Assembly: GCA_003990745.1 (NCBI GenBank)
Contig: RBNI01001094.1
Span: forward strand, 1 to 24,420
DNA: 24,420 nt
Reading direction: 5' to 3'
Source: Jimgerdemannia flammicorona
Taxonomy: Eukaryota; Mucoromycota; Endogonomycetes; Endogonales; Endogonaceae
The position numbers were made by a program, and so were the translations under genes. Under the pieces are notes generated by a model. The model ran no database searches. It worked only from the letters and a program-made list of their open reading frames with translations, and was not told the origin of the DNA. The stretch's first letter is position 1, and each line of letters begins with the position of its first letter. Shown one piece after another: positions 7,984-17,668 of this stretch.

Positions 7984-8580
7984 ATGACCTTTTTTACGAT
8001 TATCTACTCACTTCACAATTCATATTTGGACGCCAATATTATTCCCTGCATACCAAAGATCGTTGGATGTTATTCTATTATCCAAATTTGTAATTTGGTA
8101 TTACGTCAAGATTTGACATTTTCTGATAAATGTGTTGGCAGGTTTTTTAAATGTCCCAAATTCAGGATCCATATTATCTTATCAATTGGCAGTAACTAAC
8201 AGTTACAACAACCCGAGGGTATCGTCAAAGCCTTTGTTTGTGATTAGCAGATGCTGGTACCAACTACGAATTAGGCCTTCTAGGTCAGCTTCCAATCATA
8301 TATATACTCATATTAAAGATCTTTACCAAAGCGACTCACGCGAATAGATTACCATTTTAAACCTGTAGCCACTCACGTTCCCAAATTTATACTTTTTGTG
8401 GCTATTGTAACGTTTTATGTTTATGCATCCATCTTCTTCATTTTTCAAAAATAACTGCGCACCCGCTGGCAGCCTCGTGCGTAGTAAATAGCCCTTGATG
8501 CTTCATCTCCGGGTCATAAACGGTTCGCGCTTCCCAAAGCAATGTTGGAACCGCGGACTTAAGGGCGGGTATTTTTGGCG
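7984..8580. other. intergenic, nothing recognised
   Basis: Moderately AT-rich with ordinary CpG. The ORFs that cross it have no conserved counterpart in the window, and no promoter for the 7983 start could be identified with confidence. Confidence 0.45.
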
Positions 8581-8955
8581 AGAGAATCGAGCGCATGTTG
8601 AGGTCCTTCGACGACCAGTACACCGGGAGGTTCGTAGGGATCCCAGATGGCTGGCCATATGGCCAATGGCTGGCCAGGGTGGCTCGGCCCCTGACCTTTA
8701 TCACCAGCTTCAACTTGAATCTTTCCAACTCCTCCTTGACATCTCCGTTCGATTTCTGCTGTCCGCGGGGCCCTTTGCTGCCTCTCCGGCTCTGAATTCG
8801 GGAACCGCAAGTCAAGGACCACGAAGTTGTCTCAGCGTTTTCGGTTCTTCACCAGGATTTGGTCGTGGATCTTCATCGTACACCTCCTTCATAGGACTAA
8901 GGCGAGAGACCTTTTCTACACGAGGTAAGCGGGACTGACGTTTTATGTTGCCCAT
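8581..8955 (-). pseudogene. family 1, internally deleted minus-strand copy
   Basis: The start codon (CAT on + at 8953-8955) is preceded on the minus strand by a leader homologous to copies 2 and 4 (extending to about 8993). The frame begins MGNIKRQSRLPR and VSRLSPMKEVY, then lacks the VLIVRFIQM segment, runs through a PGEEPKTLRQ-type out-of-frame piece and reaches a stop. Later pieces (a LDLRFPNSEPER-like block, the KIQVEAGDK block and a YWSSKDLNMR-like end) lie in different frames. A short insertion containing the palindrome TGGCCATATGGCCA (about 8651-8664) interrupts the C-terminal third. It ends near 8581 without the normal stop or 3' flank. It is clearly dead. Confidence 0.78.
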
Positions 8956-9141
8956 GTTTGATTAACAGGAAGGGCCGGAATGCGTTGGACTAAGGTATAA
9001 AATTATCGGTTCAATGTCCTTTTAGACAACGTGTTATAATACTCTTAAGTGACGTTTTAATCGCTTCGACCTCATTTTTAGGCAGTCCGGCACCCACCAT
9101 CCCCTCACCTCTGTAATAGCAGTTTGCACTTATCCTGAGAT

Positions 9142-9229
9142 CCACCTTCTGAAAATGAGATGTCCCATCCCGCCTTAGGCCTATGATGAAGTTTAACGGG
9201 GTGCTCATAGTGCGCTTCATCCGAAATGT
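9142..9229 (+). pseudogene. family 1, 88-bp N-terminal-core fragment
   Basis: This matches codons for about PPEDEVSRLSPMMEV through GVLIVRFI of the intact genes: GCCTTAG-x-CCTATGATG and GTGCTCATAGTGCGCTTCATCC are shared. No start, promoter or continuation is present. It lies between the minus-strand copy and copy 4. Confidence 0.75.
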
Positions 9230-9381
9230 GAAGTAGACGAGCTCGCTAGAAATAAGGGAACCCCTTTTAGTTCGCATATTGCACAAATCGAACAAACCTT
9301 AGAACGCGTTCTCAGCCATATTAGCTAATATACCACACCCGGAGCCAAGACCTGACATACAATAACCAAAACTCAACACAC

Positions 9382-9470
9382 TATATAAACCCTCTCCATT
9401 TACGATGAAAAAGGTTTCCTTCCCTTTGCATCTCAGCCCATCGCATTCCTGTCCTTTCGGCCAATCCAAC
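9382..9470 (+). promoter_or_regulatory. core promoter and leader of family 1 copy 4
   Basis: TATATAAACCCTC (9382-9394) and a leader ending GGCCAATCCAAC-ATG. Spacing from TATA to ATG is about 89 bp, as in copy 2. The promoter is intact although the gene behind it is broken. Confidence 0.7.
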
Positions 9471-9965
9471 ATGGGTAACACATGTTCTCGTCGTCGTCAC
9501 TCACAACGTCCGTCTCGCTCACCTCCTGAGGAAAAGATACCCCCCCTTAGCCCTATGAAGGAGGTGTTCGGTGTGCACATAGTGCGCTTTATCCAGATGA
9601 TCCACGATCAGGTCCTAGTGAAGAACAGAAAGCGCTGGGGCAGTTCCGTGGTGCTTGACTTGCGATTCCTGAACTCAGATCCGGAGAGCCTGGTGGCGCC
9701 ACGGCGAAGGCCCCGGATAGTAGAAATCGAAAGGAGATTCAAATCCGTGGAGCGCAGCGCCTGCGACCACCTGAATTGGGCAACCTTCTGGGACTTTATC
9801 GAAGAGCGCTTTGACCAGTTCGAGGGATTTCGAAAGATTCAAGCTGGAGTTCGTGACAAAGGTTAATAGGGGCCGGCTTAGCATCGATCCCCTGTGTAAT
9901 GGCCTTCGAAGGACCCCGACATGCGCCTAATTCGCTTTCAGCTCCAATTTCACGATTTCGAATAG
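9471..9965 (+). pseudogene. family 1, frameshifted copy 4
   Basis: It starts MGNTCSRRRHSQRPS. Gly2, Cys5, Ser6 and Arg7 would fit dual acylation (N-myristoyl plus palmitoyl). The core is preserved at first (VHIVRFIQMIHDQVLVKNRK, VVLDLRF), then small deletions in the stretch corresponding to VAITAKGPADS change the frame and restore it before FKSVERSACD. A second frameshift after FIEERFDQFE leads to a stop at 9864-9866. The remaining C-terminal codons, with a CACGATTTCGAATAG end, are still visible to 9965 in other frames, with a deletion of about 30 bp. If translated, the product would be about 131 aa with an abnormal end. The 3' flank is retained to about 10183. Confidence 0.78.
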
Positions 9966-10183
9966 ATATTTCGTTTAAATAATACCTGTATTCTCAGAAA
10001 ATTAGGCGTGCAATGAGTTATTGTACAAACAGATTACGAACAATTTGTATTATGCTAGCACAATTCGCCTATGCTAACTCTACTTGTATTTGTACCTTAA
10101 GACGAACATAAGCCTTCTGGTATTTTCCATATGCAGCAAACGTAGAGTCGTTGAATATGAGCTGGAAGGTGCGCAGTATGTGA
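9966..10183 (+). repeat. conserved 3' flank of family 1 copy 4
   Basis: ATATTTCGT, GTTATTGTACA, the TTTTCCATATGCAG block and TATGAGCTGGAAGGTGCGCAG match the flanks of copies 2 and 3. It ends about 25 bp before the LTR insertion at 10208. Confidence 0.65.
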
Positions 10184-10207
10184 TTAAGTGCCATATATCC
10201 TGAATAT

Positions 10208-10998
10208 TGTGACAAGCGAATAGTATAGTATAGCCAGATGACATACAAAGAACACTTAGCATAGTTACCCCACATAGTTACCCACATGTACTACAACTTT
10301 TATAAATAATCAGATGTATCAAATCAGGGTATGCTAATCTCTAAAGGAATACTCATTCTATGTGGGACATGCATTCCTTGCAGGAACACCTGTTCTATGA
10401 GGAACACTCATTCCCCAAGAGAATAAGTAATCACACTCTCTCTAAATTAGCCTTATTGTGTACATATTTTATAATTACTCAGATAGCAATCAGATAACAA
10501 CCATACTTGTATAAAATACCTCAGAGATTTGAGTAAATAAACCTCAGTCTGAAAGTCAAAAAAAAAGCAAAAGACAAATTTATCTATAATATACTTTGAG
10601 AGATATGTCTAACAAGAGTTACTTGATCTAAAGAAAGAATTGCAACACTTAAGATGAATACCCACTCTAAAGTTACTATTAAGGAGATTGTGAGCTTTAT
10701 TCTCTTTTTTACTCTAATCTACTTTCTGATATAGAGAAGTCTACTAATTTTGATCTGCTTATCATATTAAGTCTGAAGAACTTAGCCACTATTTAGAGAA
10801 GTCTGCTATATTGTCATATTATACAGAATCTACACCTATTAAGGAAATTGCCAAAATTATCTATATTATAAGAAAACTTATACTTTTAGAAATCAACTGA
10901 ATATTTTATTACTTTTTGACAAAGTGACTAGAGGCTTAAGCCAATTTACATAGTTATCCAACTTTTATAATTTACCACCATTAAGCTAACACATTATA
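10208..10998 (+). mobile_element. LTR A (791 bp), Ty3/gypsy-type, no element attached
   Basis: It starts TGTGACAAGC and ends ACATTATA, followed by a decayed primer-site motif (TTTAGAAGCTCAACTGG, from 10999). It aligns along its length with LTR C (18232-19611): GCCAGATGACAT near the start, TATAAAATACC (10510-10520), AATAAACCTCAGTCT (from 10536), TTTGAGAG, GGAGATTGTGAGCT, and the last 90 bp. LTR C carries about 590 bp more in its second half. CpG content drops abruptly at its left edge. Its own internal region is missing, because within 40 bp comes the end of an inverted LTR. Confidence 0.8.
10346..10416 (+). repeat. 18-19 nt tandem array in LTR A U3
   Basis: Four diverged units start at 10346, 10365, 10383 and 10401, each GGAA-CA-C-CATTC-like (GGAACACCTGTTCTATGA). 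They lie upstream of the TATA motif at 10510. Confidence 0.65.
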
Positions 10999-11034
10999 TT
11001 TAGAAGCTCAACTGGATTTTTTTTTAAAATCTAC
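10999..11034 (+). other. decayed primer-binding site of element A
   Basis: TTTAGAAGCTCAACTGG corresponds to TTTGGGGGCTCAACTGG after LTRs B and C, with three G-to-A changes. It is followed by a T/A run and then the inverted LTR D. Confidence 0.6.
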
Positions 11035-11600
11035 TATAATATACTAGCTTAATAGAGGTGAATTACAAGGTTGGAGAGTTGATATAGTTTGGCTTGAGCT
11101 CTCAGTTACTTTGTTAAAAATTGATAAAATATTTTAAGATTTCTTATTAGTGTTTAGTAGTTTAATAGTCAAATCTGAATATAGTAGTCAAATCTGGCAG
11201 ATTTTCTTATTGGGATAGTTTTTGGATATAGTAGTAATTTATATATAATATGAGTAGTTTCTAAAAGTATATAATTTCTATATGATGATTTCTGTAAGTG
11301 AATTTTCTTATATAATTTCTGCATAATATCTCTGTATAGTATAAGTAGTTTTCTTATATAATTTCTACATAATGATCTTGTTCATTATGTAGTGTGATGA
11401 TATCTTCAAAACTAGTGATATTAGAATTCAGAAAACTGCTCAGACTCTGTAAGTCACTAGTTGCAAATCATTACTCAACTGTAACTCATCTTGATTATAA
11501 GATAATTTATATCTGAACTCATAATTACTCATAATGACTCTAATGGTATACTACTCTAAATCAGATAACTCTATCCTCTGAACAAAAGAAAAAGACTCTC
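11035..11600 (-). mobile_element. LTR D, inverted and truncated relative of LTR C
   Basis: On the minus strand 11035-11115 reads like the last 90 bp of LTR C: AACAAAGTAACTGAG, GCTCAAGCCAAACTA and CTTGTAATT all match 19531-19611. Further right, TAGTGTTTAGTAGT, AAAAGTATATAATTTCT and ATGTAGTGTGATGAT match the reverse complement of about 19250-19500. So D belongs to the long form of this LTR. Homology becomes too weak to follow near 11,600. The two LTRs A and D face each other with their 3' ends only about 36 bp apart. D's internal region, expected to its left, is absent. Confidence 0.65.
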
Positions 11601-11816
11601 AAGATATAAAAGAAGCAATAAGAAGAAAAGTATAAGATATTAAATAAGAGACTTACTATAAAATATCTGTCATTTGCTAAACAGTAAGGTTAAGGAGTCA
11701 TTCAGGTCCATTAGTTCAATAATAAATATTTACTGATATCAAGAGGGCTATGTAATTATATATAAGAACTTCAATATATAAGAGATCTCTATCACTATAC
11801 TCTCAACTGCTGTGAA

Positions 11817-12560
11817 ATGGAAACAAAAATTACCACTACTGCTGAGTATCTTTGGATATAATAAGAATATGAAAAGAGACATTACCTTCATTAAAAATTC
11901 TCACCAACCAGCTCTCAAGAAATTGTAGATGCTACTTGCATGGACAGACATAAATAGAAATTAGCCAAAAGAGTTCATCAGATCTTTAGTCATGCATCCT
12001 GGACCATTCCCAATCTGAAATATGTCAAAGTCTCTGATGTTTAAGAACTGACAAACTACCTTGAAGAAATAGTTACAAAAGAAGCCCAATTTACTATTAC
12101 AGTCAAAAGTTATGAGATTCAAGACCTTTTGAACCCTATTCTAGAGGATAATTCAGACCAATTCATCTATAGTTTGATTGTACTATTTCAAGGTTCTCTT
12201 TTGAGAGTCTACTTCCTCCAGGATTCTACAGATGTTCTCTACTTTGTAGATAATATTACTATTGACTAGAGACCTCAAGAGCAGAATGACTATATGCTCT
12301 TTGATGATATTATCAACAATGATATCACCTCTCAAAACAACTTAAAAAATGATAGCAACCCACTTATTTTGTTGAAAGATAATATTAACAACTTTCTTTT
12401 CTTACCTCTCAGAGCCTACACTGACTTCACCACAATTGTAAAGAATGCAAAAAATAATTTGGTCAGACCCTCTGAAGAGAAGGAGAATGAGAATGATATA
12501 ATTTTAGTTATACTGAATTTTAAGTTAAATAAGAATAGCTCAATTAGCCAAATTGAATAA
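11817..12560 (+). pseudogene. unrecognised reading frame broken by six stops (about 247 codons)
   Basis: A single frame runs from an ATG at 11817 to a TAA at 12558-12560, interrupted only by TAA or TAG codons (never TGA), all consistent with C-to-T change in CAA or CAG. The last 97 codons are open. Readable segments include QEIVDATCMDRHK, HASWTIPNLKYVKV, SYEIQDLLNPILED, IYSLIVLFQGSLLRVYFLQD and a Asn/Asp-rich LLKDNINNFLFLPLRAYTDF stretch. I recognise no domain: it lacks gag, protease, RT or integrase signatures. ATATATAAG (about 11758) and ATATATAAG-like words upstream could be a TATA box but the region is AT-rich throughout. It may be a host gene copy caught between elements or an accessory ORF. 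Confidence 0.4.
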
Positions 12561-13244
12561 GTTAGTTAGTTGGACAAATAGTAACTATATATTAACTAGT
12601 CCAATTCAGCACAAATATAAAATTAGCCTTATTTAGTTAGTTAGTTATCTGAATTATACTAATTAGTATCTTTTAGTAATTGTGAGTTATAACCAATTAT
12701 CTAGTCTTATATATAGTCTAAAAAACTATATAAATATCCCCTAATCTATAGTAAATAAACCTCAGTCAGTTTGTTTACAATACCAACTTAAGTTCTGAAA
12801 GATAAGAAAGTCAAGTATAAGAACTTTGGGAAAAAACTCTAAGAGTTGAAGAATTACTCTTACTACTGTAGAACTTAAGATATAAGATCAAGACCATATA
12901 TTAAAGATACAAGTCAGTCAGTTAAAGCTGCTACAGAAATTAGATATAAGATCTAGAAAACTCAGTCAAAGTTACTAGAATTGCCTACTCACTAGGAAAA
13001 TTAAAAATAATATACAATATAAGTGAATGATCTTTTGATATATAAACTGAATACTCAGTTATGTGATCAATAACTTGAGATATACAAACTTCAACTTAAT
13101 ATGAATGCAAACAAACTGAATAGCAGTTGATATAAATATTGAGCTAGAAATACTGTTAAGAAATAAACAAGAAATAGTATATAGACAATTTAGAGGTATA
13201 TTGAGTTATATAGGAGTAATAAGAGATATAAATTACATACTACA
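12561..13244 (+). mobile_element. LTR B (5' end uncertain)
   Basis: The right end, CATACTACA at 13244, is followed by the primer-site motif TTTGGGGGCTCAACTGGG. Inside are TATATAAATATCCCC (from 12727) and GTAAATAAACCTCAGTC (from 12751), matching the TATA/poly(A) segments of LTRs A and C, but most of the rest does not align with them, so this is another LTR family. The left end could be near 12561 or at TGTGAG (12681). Near the left are a duplicated ATTAGCC...GTTAGTTAGTT segment (about 12543 and 12620) and an inverted repeat TTGGAC/GTCCAA (12570-12604). Confidence 0.6.
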
Positions 13245-13262
13245 TTTGGGGGCTCAACTGGG
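13245..13262 (+). other. primer-binding site of element B
   Basis: TTTGGGGGCTCAACTGGG directly follows the LTR, the usual place for the tRNA primer site. The cognate tRNA was not identified. The same motif follows LTR C. Confidence 0.6.
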
Positions 13263-15150
13263 AAAGATTTCTAAAAGACTTGGCCATTTGGCTCAAGAAC
13301 CCAGTAGCCATCTATAGTGAAGAATTCAAGAGAAACTAGTCAGCAGCAAGACCAGGGCCAATAACAGCCCACTTCAGAAAGAGAAGTCTACACTATTGTC
13401 AGGACTATCCTCACTCTATTTAGAACTAGTAGTTAGAAAACCAAATCAGAAGAAAGAAGTGATACAGATTATAGTTTGACCTTAAGGGAAAGAAGATAAC
13501 TCAGAGGACAATATGAGCTTATTTAGATCCAAGACCCAGAATAAGAAGATTTTTCTAAAGAATACCAGACTATAATCTATAGAAGAGATTCAGACAGAAG
13601 TGACTATATTACTACTATTATCACTTAAGCCACTCTACTGGATTAAGTATATGAAATATCTGAAGGAGAAGAAGACTACTATTCTTACTTTCCAGAACAA
13701 GAGGAAGATAATGATTGAGAAATTCAACCAGACCACTCAAGAGATAAATTCAACCTTTATTACTACTCAGATAGTAATATAGACCCTTGACAAGATGAAT
13801 AGAACTCTGTTACTTTATAATAGTAAGAGGCAGATAAACTGAACATTAGCTATATCAATTCTATTCTAATTACCAGAATCTCAGTACCCTGGTTCTTTAC
13901 ATTCTAATACTATCTATAAGAGACAAGAAGCTCTAGCTCTCTCAGTATCTCAGTATTTAGTAACTACTATTACTTAATTAGAGAACCACCACTACTGAGA
14001 ACCCCTACTCTAGTTTTAATTAAAAGGGCCAGACTTTCTATACCCTCACCAAGACAATGCTATCTACCAGTACTATCAGTTTATTAAGTATCTCTACTAT
14101 TCCTATCTTTATAAGAATTATCAAGAAACTCTACTTCAGAACCAGACTCAGACAGTGGAGATGAATCAGACATAAGCTATCTTCAGAAATTTCATAGTAT
14201 AGATAGTAAAGATGTAAAGAAATTCTTTGAATAAATGAAGTACAAGCAGCTGCCAAGCAGTGGAATGTCCAGAGAAAGCTCAGAATTATAGAATTACTCA
14301 TGAGAGACTCTGCTCTACTAAAGTACAACCAAGTGAAGCAAGTTGGAGAAGATATCTACAAAGTAGAATATGCCAACCATCTTTAAGTAAATAGAGACCA
14401 TGTAGAAAGATATAATATCCATAAGACCTGATTTCACACTTAGTTCAATGGTCTTGAGCACCAACAGAAAATATAAGAAGCTTTGATCTACATAAGCCAA
14501 GCTATTAATGAAACTCCAAAAGGCTTCTACCATTAGATTTAAGTTCAGATAATTAAGGTAAACTTGTAATCTGTAGTCCAACTAGCCCTAGCCTCAATCA
14601 CTTTCCTCAATAGACTATTTCTAGAGCTTCAAAGACAAGTTATTAGGATGAGCTATCAAAATATTGAGTAATAAGTTACTGGAGCATAGGGATGCTGAGA
14701 CGTACTATAGACTATCTCAGCAAGTATAAGAATATCAAGAATCAGCTCAAGCTGAAATCTCAAGGATTTATGAAATAACTATAGAATAAGAAAATATCTA
14801 TTTAAGAGCCCAGCTGGCCAGTTATGAGACCAGACCCCACCTTCAATTCTAACTCAATATAGGCAACAATAGTAGTCTCTACTAAGAATTTAAAAAGACC
14901 CTATAACAATACTTACTAAACAAATAAAAGACCTAACCATTGCAATTGCTCAGTTAAAGAATTAAGGGAGAAGATAATAAGATTATTATCAAGATAATAG
15001 ACCTGATTACTGGTAGCAAGATAACAGAAGTTCTACTCAGGCCCTACTAGTTATAACTGTAGGTTTATCAATAATAGGTTCCTACACCCCAACTTAATTT
15101 AACTGTGAAATCAAAGTCATATTTAGAGGTTTTGCCCAAAGAAATAAACT
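13263..15150 (+). pseudogene. element B gag region, heavily decayed
   Basis: By position this is the gag gene of element B. Reading frames are short and full of TAG/TAA. Helical, Glu/Gln-rich pieces survive, for example LLMRDSALLKYNQVKQVGED (about 14293-14352) and ALASITFLNRLFLELQRQ (about 14587-14637). Near 15105-15145 a remnant of a zinc knuckle reads NQSHI-x-RFCP, matching the second half of a C-x2-C-x4-H-x4-C box with the first cysteines lost. The base composition is strongly AT and TpA-rich. No intact protein is possible. Confidence 0.5.
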
Positions 15151-15529
15151 CTATCTAATGATAGAAATATCAACCTCATTCAAGTGAATAAAGAGACTTG
15201 AGAAATAGAAGATGAAGCCATCTAGCTTTATGGCTAAGAGGATACCTATCTATACTATGAAGTCTTTCCCTCTAAGGTAACTTGGAATACAACACCCACA
15301 CAGACCAGAGGACAAGAAAGACCTCCAAGAACCCTACTTCTACCACTATTGCCAGTAATCATATCTATAGACCAATATCTAAGATATGGCCATTCTTCCT
15401 TAGATACTCTTTTGGAGAAGAACAAGAGAGTCAGTAGAGATACCTCTGAACCAGAAGCTGGTCTATCAAGTATTAAGAAATATCTCTCTACCTGATCTTA
15501 AAGAAGAAGAACATATAAGTATAGAGTTT

Positions 15530-15757
15530 TTGGCTGATGAAATGCTCAATAAAAATGAGAGAATCCATTATAAGAGATTTAGACATCAAAGAAACAATAA
15601 GCCCCATGAAGCAGCATTACTTTGGGAATACCTCCACACTCAGAATGCAGGTCTCATAGCCAAAAAAGTTCTCAATAATATAGCAAAAATTTCTGAAGGA
15701 TACCAAAGCAGATATCAGGAGAATCTCTATCCAAAGACTATATATATTAGAACTTAG
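15530..15757 (+). pseudogene. element B, surviving open piece before the protease
   Basis: A 75-codon open stretch containing HEAALLWEYLHTQNAGLIAK and LNNIAKISEGYQSRYQEN. It lies just ahead of the protease domain, in the place where element C has a PRGIYNETWQKIQEAK-type linker. It is taken as a leftover of the gag-pol linker and not as an independent gene. Confidence 0.35.
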
Positions 15758-15838
15758 CACTATTTATGCAGTTTATAAACATCAGTATCAAGAACATCAA
15801 TCCATAAGGCTAGCTAATAGAAAAGTATATAGTGAAAA

Positions 15839-16157
15839 TACCAGAATTCTTGTTAATATTAGAGCAGTAGTTTGTATCATTACTCAGCAAATATTAGAAA
15901 GGATTAAGTGAGAAATTGATAAAGGAAATAAAGCAAAAGTTATCATGGTAGATAGATTAGCATCTACCCTTCCTGAACTAGTTAGAGATATATCAATTCA
16001 AGTTAGAAAGGTCTGTCTCAATATACCTCAAGCTGTTGTAATCCTGGCAACCTCCTATGATCTAATTTTGAAAACTAACTAGTTGCACTAAGTTGAAGCC
16101 AATATAGAAATCCTGGTCTTTACCTTTTATAGACAAAAGCACAAGGTACCAATTGAG
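15839..16157 (+). pseudogene. element B retropepsin-like aspartic protease, inactive
   Basis: The frame reads ILVNIRAVVCIITQQILERI, then LVRDISIQVRKVCLNIPQAV, SYDLILKTN and VEANIEI, the order and spacing of the Ty3/gypsy retropepsin fold (flap and the late D-LILGxDWL-type segment). It aligns with element C 21676-22045. The catalytic D-T/S-G triad has become N-I-R, so the catalytic aspartate is lost. Stops at TGA, TAG and TAA interrupt the frame; the late Trp codon has become TAG and a Gln codon TAA. Confidence 0.7.
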
Positions 16158-16379
16158 TCAAAAGGATCAAGAAGAGCAAGTTAGGCCTGAAATTGAATAA
16201 TAAAGATATAGAAATATATCTACTACTATAGAGGATAAAAGTGAGGCAAATTTTCTATAAAAGCTAGGAAGTGATTTTGATACCCCTAGAGATTCTGAAA
16301 GTAGTCAAGAAGATTATTTTGTTAGAGTTATTAATACTGAAAGCCTAGAAGTAAGCATTTATTAGGCTATTAGTGAAGA

Positions 16380-17300
16380 AGCAGTACTTGAATTTGCAGG
16401 ACCATCCATATAACCAACTATACCCCTGAAAGAAAATTAAATTATATGAGCCTTCTGTCTAGGTATATACAAACACTACAACTGTTTCTACTCACCAAGA
16501 GATGATTGTAGCAACTGCCAAATTCTTGATTTCAAAAAGGTTCTAATATCAGCAATCAAAGATAAGAATAAGTTAAAATGAGTCTCAGTCCTCAGATGAA
16601 TACAACTATATACCCCAAAGACTTTCAAGAAGATCTATAAAGAAGAGCAGAAGATTCTCTCTTACTAACTTTTGGAGACTCTCACAATTGAAGGCAATAA
16701 CAACAGCATCTATACAATCACCTGAGCCCTCTAGGTCACTCTACCTATTTATGATAAATATTGAAAAAGGTATCTAATAAGTAAGGAAATCAAACAGCAA
16801 AATGAGGAATTCATCAAGCAAAGACACTGTGATTGTGGAAAGACCTTTATCTATTACTGGTATAAATATCAAAGTGTCTACCTCAGTGAAGATATCTATA
16901 AGAGTTGAGCCAAGAGGAAGGATCTCATCTTGCAAGAACCTCAAATTTGCTGGGCCTGTCAGAAATACAAAGAGATTAATCATGAAGAAGACTTATAAAG
17001 CTAAGAACAAGACCTCCATCTGGGACCTACCATTAGAAATTCTTGTCATCATTTATTGGTATTACTGGCCACACTAAGACAGATAAGGAGTCAACCTTAT
17101 CTTCACCTTTATGGAAACCTTAGATCTACTTGGAAAAATTATATTCAACTATATAAAGAATCTAAAGACTGGAGTACATTGGCTATTCTTTAAGTTAGAA
17201 TATATAAAGTTCTCACCTGTAGTAGCAACTACTGAGATAATATTCCTCAAGACTCAGTCAGTTATCTAAGTCAAACTACTATCATCTTGGATACAACCTT
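16380..17300 (+). pseudogene. element B protease-dUTPase linker with cysteine pairs
   Basis: A decayed frame reads KEEQKILSYYLLETLTIEGN, IYDKY-x-KRYLISKEIKQQNE, then HCDCGKTF, LILQEPQICWACQKYKEI and YGNLRSTWKNYIQLYKESKD. The C-x-C and C-x2-C pairs, about 45 residues apart, could have formed a zinc-binding module. The YDKY...ISKEIKQQNEEF part aligns with the YDQDGY...RQQEINNWDF part of element C (about 22,858-22,920). No precise family name is offered. Confidence 0.45.
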
Positions 17301-17314
17301 CTCTTATACAAATA

Positions 17315-17668
17315 GAAGGATCAGTAGGATATGATCTCTGTCTTCTCTATCAGATAATACTCTATCCTAGGACTACTAAAACCTTTGACCTTCAAATTGC
17401 ACTTGCTATACCACCTGGACATTATGGACAACTAGCATTAAGATTATCTCTGGTAGCCAAAGAAATTACAGTAGAAGGAGAAATCATTGATCAGGATTAT
17501 CAAGGTTCTCTGAAGGTCATTATTTGTAATAATAGTAGAAATCACTGAGCCTTCAATCCCTTAGAGACCATCTGTAAAATTCTGTTTATCAAGACATCAC
17601 AGTCTACTATTCAAGAGGTGAATCAACTAGACAGCACTAAGAGATGACAAGGAGGTTTTGAAAGTACT
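17315..17668 (+). pseudogene. element B dUTPase domain (five motifs, decayed)
   Basis: One frame of 118 codons carries all five trimeric dUTPase motifs in order: motif 1 GSVGYDL (17318-17338), motif 2 GQLALRLS (from about 17435), motif 3 GEIIDQDYQG with the catalytic Asp and the Tyr kept (17479-17508), motif 4 N-x-S then F-x-P-x-E-x-I (17527-17575), and motif 5 R-x-QGGFEST (17642-17668). dUTPase hydrolyses dUTP to dUMP and pyrophosphate and keeps uracil out of newly made DNA. Damage: TGA codons at 17548-17550 and 17645-17647, Ser-to-Leu in motif 2, and Gly-to-Glu in motif 5. The domain sits between protease and RT in the element. dUTPase-containing Ty3/gypsy elements are known from the fungus Phanerochaete chrysosporium. 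Confidence 0.88.

Noticed and set aside
7528..8199. 223-codon plus-strand ORF, the longest after the LTR-region frames
   Set aside because: It lies antisense to the minus-strand family 2 stretch, which has a paralogous match and a plausible signal peptide. The product is Gly/Val/Arg-rich with no recognisable domain.
8645..8680. TGGCCATATGGCCA palindrome as a regulatory operator
   Set aside because: It lies in an insertion within a dead family 1 copy and does not recur at other promoters.
16802..17077. 91-codon open frame inside element B
   Set aside because: The neighbouring frame carries the cysteine pairs and conserved linker sequence that align in position with element C; this one is an overlapping chance frame.
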